A stretch of DNA of 64,000 nt from the NCBI GenBank assembly GCA_965214295.1, contig OZ243944.1:434001-498000 (forward strand), written 5' to 3'. This stretch comes from JAJDUF01 sp965214295. GTDB taxonomy: Bacteria > Chloroflexota > UBA11872 > UBA12225 > JAJDUF01. A program made the position numbers and the translations under genes. How positions within the stretch are numbered: position 1 is the first letter of the stretch; the number at the start of each line of letters is the position of its first letter. Below are positions 61,766 to 64,000 of this stretch, one piece after another. The notes beneath the pieces were generated by a model. The model did no database searches and was not told where the DNA came from. It saw only the letters and a list, made by a program, of their open reading frames with translations.

Positions 61766-62570
61766 CGTCCTGTTGGCGACGATACAGTGCGTGGTAGAGG
61801 CAGACCGAGGTCGCCACGGCCACATTGAGCGATTCCACGTGTCCCAAGCGCGGCAGTCTTAACAGCATATCGCACTTGGCGGCCACGAGGCGACGCAGCC
61901 CCGGCCCCTCCGCTCCCACCACGAGCGCCACCGGGCGCCGGTAGTCGGCTGCGTCGTAGGTCGTCGGCCCACGCGGATCGAGGCCATAGATCCAAAAGCC
62001 GAGCGCCTTCAGCCGCTCCAGGGCCGCGGCAACACTCGTGGCTTGCGCGACAGTGAGGTGCTCCAGCGCGCCGGCCGAGGCCCGGCTGACCGTACCGCCG
62101 AGGGGGGCACCGCGACGCTCCGGCACCACCACGCCGTCAACGGCGACGGCCTCGGCCGTCCGCAGGATTGCGCCGACATTCTGCGGGTCCTGTACCTGGT
62201 CCAGCACCAGCAGCAGCGGGGCGTGGCCAGCCTGCTGCACGGTCCGCCCTAGCTCGCTCACCGTGATTACCGGGTGCGGTGCCACTCGCGCGACGGCGTT
62301 CTGGTGCCGCCGGCCCGGTACCAACTGGGTCAACCCTTCCCGCGTGACCCACGTCACCGGCACGTCTGCTTGCGCTGCTTCTTGGCCGAGTGTGGCGAGG
62401 CGGCCGCGACCGGGCGGCTCGCCCGCGAGCCACACCCGGTCCGCGCGGCCGGCGCGGATGGCCTCCTGGACGGGATGGATGCCCCAACGCCAGTGCGGCT
62501 CGGAGGGCGCCGCCGGGACCGCCCCCGGTCCCGTCCGCCGTGTGCGGCGCTGCGGCCGTGATGAGGTCAA
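61734..62570 (-). CDS. rlmB: TrmH/SpoU family rRNA 2'-O-methyltransferase
   Basis: A 278-residue RlmB-type enzyme: substrate-binding N-domain (GIHPVQEAIRAG) and SPOUT domain with VLDQVQDPQNVGAILRTAEA, VVGAEGPGLRRLV and HVESLNVAVATSVCLYHA. It would methylate 23S rRNA. The start is TTG 62570, whose TTGA overlaps the cysS stop codon, so the two are translationally coupled. The C-terminal tail is repeat-derived. Confidence 0.9.
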   Translation of the reverse strand: MTSSRPQRRTRRTGPGAVPAAPSEPHWRWGIHPVQEAIRAGRADRVWLAGEPPGRGRLATLGQEAAQADVPVTWVTREGLTQLVPGRRHQNAVARVAPHPVITVSELGRTVQQAGHAPLLLVLDQVQDPQNVGAILRTAEAVAVDGVVVPERRGAPLGGTVSRASAGALEHLTVAQATSVAAALERLKALGFWIYGLDPRGPTTYDAADYRRPVALVVGAEGPGLRRLVAAKCDMLLRLPRLGHVESLNVAVATSVCLYHALYRRQQDGRKTYPQPPP

Positions 62571-64000
62571 CGTCGTCGCCAGTGCGAGCCGTCGGGACGG
62601 TCCTCAATGGCGATGTCCAACTCGGCGAGGTGGTCGCGGACCGCATCGGCCAGCGCAAAGTGACGCTCCGTGCGGAGGTGCTGCCGGACCTCTACCAGCA
62701 GACCGATCACGGGGGCCGCCGCCAGCGCCGCCCGTTGGTCACTCCGGCGCCAGGCGGTACCGCCGGCCCGATCTTCGAGTGTGATTCCCTCAGCCGCCAA
62801 CCGATCACGGATCACGTCGGCCAGCCCATAGAGGCGCTCACCGCGCAGCGACCGGCGCACGTCGAGCAGCAGGTTCAGGAACGGCTCGCCCGCGCCAACC
62901 CGCCGGCTATCCAGCCGCGCAGCCACCGCCGTCAGGTCCACGCCAAGAACACCCGCCAGCTCTTTGAGCGTTTCCTGCGCCTCGCTTACCTGGCCAGCGT
63001 GCTCAGGCGGCCCAGCTCCGGCGTCGTCATCGGCCGCACGGTTGATCTCCCGGGCCAGGTCGTAGAGTACGCCGAGCGCCGCGGCGGTATTGAGATCGTC
63101 GTCCATGGCGCGCATAAAGCGCCGCCGGCTCTGCGCCGCTACCGCGTCCGGTGAACCCTGGATTCCGGCTGGCGCGGGAATGACGGGAGGAGATGACTCC
63201 CCCTCTCCACTCGTGGAGAGGGGGCCGGGGGGTGAGGCCACCGATTCCCGTTGGATCGCGTAGACGAGCCGCTCCAGCCCCCGACTCTGGGCCGCGATAT
63301 GCTCCGGTGCAAAGGTCATGGGCGAGCGGTAGTGGACCGAGAGCAGATACAGCCGTAGCGCCTCGGCCGGATATTGCTCCAAGAGGCTGGCGACGGTCGT
63401 GTAGTTGTTCAGCGAATGGGCCATCTTTTCGCTGCCGGCCATTAGCAGCCCGATGTGCAGCCAGTGATGCGCGAACGGCGCCTGCCCGCTGTAGGCTTCA
63501 CTCTGGGCGATCTCGTTCTCGTGGTGTGGAAAGATGAGATCGGCGCCGCCGGCATGCAGGTCAATCTGCGGACCGAGCAACTCGAACACCATGCTCGTAC
63601 ATTCGATGTGCCACCCTGGCCGGCCCGGCCCCCAAGGGCTATCCCAGGCCGGCTCGCCTGCTGCCGCCGCTTTCCACAGCGCAAAGTCGCGCGGATTCCG
63701 CTTTTGCGCGTCTACCTCGACCCGCCGTCCGGCTTCGATGCCCTCCTCCACGCGGCCGGAAAAGCGGCCATACGCCGGAAAGGCGTCCACGGCAAAGTAG
63801 ACATCTCCGCCCACGACATAGGCGGCCCCGCGCTCCAGCAAGCCGCTGATGACGCGGACAATGGCCGCCATGTGCTCGGTCACACGCGGGTAGTGGTCGG
63901 CCGGCTGGACGTTCAGCGCCTCCATCACCTCGAAATACGCCGCGGTCATGCGCCGGGCATAGGCCAGCGGCTCCTCGCCACGCTCCTGAGCGCGCTCGAT
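62567..64000 (-). CDS. cysS: Cysteinyl-tRNA synthetase, 5' end beyond window
   Basis: The frame stays open through the window edge at 64000; ATG 63949 is internal, because the preceding codons (ERAQERGEEPLAYARR) are also CysRS sequence. Seen: GRPGWHIECTSM, GGADLIFPHHENEIAQSEA, KMSKS variant EKMAHSLNN, and the DALR-type helix AMDDDLNTAAALG. Between the catalytic and helical domains about 35 residues (from SVASPPGPLS to PAGIQGSPDA) are encoded by two palindromic repeats at 63156-63240. It charges tRNA-Cys; coupled to rlmB. Confidence 0.93.
   Translation of the reverse strand: MERAQERGEEPLAYARRMTAAYFEVMEALNVQPADHYPRVTEHMAAIVRVISGLLERGAAYVVGGDVYFAVDAFPAYGRFSGRVEEGIEAGRRVEVDAQKRNPRDFALWKAAAAGEPAWDSPWGPGRPGWHIECTSMVFELLGPQIDLHAGGADLIFPHHENEIAQSEAYSGQAPFAHHWLHIGLLMAGSEKMAHSLNNYTTVASLLEQYPAEALRLYLLSVHYRSPMTFAPEHIAAQSRGLERLVYAIQRESVASPPGPLSTSGEGESSPPVIPAPAGIQGSPDAVAAQSRRRFMRAMDDDLNTAAALGVLYDLAREINRAADDDAGAGPPEHAGQVSEAQETLKELAGVLGVDLTAVAARLDSRRVGAGEPFLNLLLDVRRSLRGERLYGLADVIRDRLAAEGITLEDRAGGTAWRRSDQRAALAAAPVIGLLVEVRQHLRTERHFALADAVRDHLAELDIAIEDRPDGSHWRRR
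63156..63240. repeat. Two palindromic repeats inserted in frame in cysS
   Basis: A VIPANAGI-type palindrome (GGATTCCGGCTGGCGCGGGA) lies next to a CCCCTCTCCACTCGTGGAGA hairpin of the CTCACCCCC class. Both are read in frame in cysS, encoding VIPAPAGIQ and ASPPGPLSTSGEG. Confidence 0.8.

Overview
The window is GC-rich (about 65%) bacterial chromosome with densely packed genes on both strands. I found no rRNA, tRNA, CRISPR array or intact transposase. The best taxonomic guess is an uncultivated Chloroflexota lineage, possibly a host-associated or marine one; this is inference. It rests on a lone sugar-binding lipoprotein with a VVEKE..VVEK linker, several PhyH dioxygenases, Gfo/Idh/MocA and luciferase-like oxidoreductases, RNase Y, an ArgS with a degenerate HIGH motif, and heavy loading with short palindromic repeats.

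Positions 1-18,000 are an accessory catabolic region: two LLM-class flavin oxidoreductases, three five-bladed beta-propeller (GH32/43/68-fold) proteins (one frameshifted), two PhyH dioxygenases (one fused to HEAT repeats), a solute-binding lipoprotein with a collagen-like spacer, an EcKinase-like phosphotransferase, a Gfo/Idh/MocA-aldo/keto reductase fusion, a Uma2-type protein with a 14-residue repeat tail, and two decayed repeat lipoproteins (LRR and TolB/PD40). Positions 18,000-22,000 hold an ABC exporter with N-terminal PH-like and zinc-ribbon parts plus its DUF1854 partner. A possible attenuator precedes them and direct repeats flank them.

Positions 22,000-36,500 are core metabolism: a PGI/PMI-type isomerase, rnc overlapping an unusually short, apparently hinge-less smc, a PASTA (pseudo)kinase and a CtpA-type protease. 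Next comes a coherent SAM-recycling block read on the minus strand: apt, mtnA, mtnP, a pfkB-family kinase, ahcY and metK. Together these would make SAM, hydrolyse SAH, salvage methylthioadenosine and recycle adenine.

Positions 36,500-64,000 mix an MFS exporter, a DUF72 protein, a THUMP-type RNA methyltransferase, an enolase-superfamily dehydratase, a lipoate ligase-like protein, rny, a TrxR-like flavoprotein, a diguanylate cyclase, chrA, pepA, a second sugar-type block (glyoxalase, two Gfo/Idh/MocA genes, a xylose-isomerase-like TIM barrel), a DUF433/DUF5615 toxin-antitoxin-like pair, and argS-phyH-rlmB-cysS. The last gene runs off the window.

The most striking feature is the repeat load. 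A 71-bp palindrome (three copies, with compensatory stem changes) and a 56-bp palindrome family (six copies plus a probable seventh) sit both between genes and inside reading frames. In one place a 71-bp unit lies inside a 56-bp unit. Other repeats (VIPANAGI-type, CCCCTCTCC-type and TA-flanked MITE-like elements) supply termini or internal segments of proteins, including cysS. Several genes carry single-base frameshifts or a stop, so either decay is under way or the assembly contains small errors.
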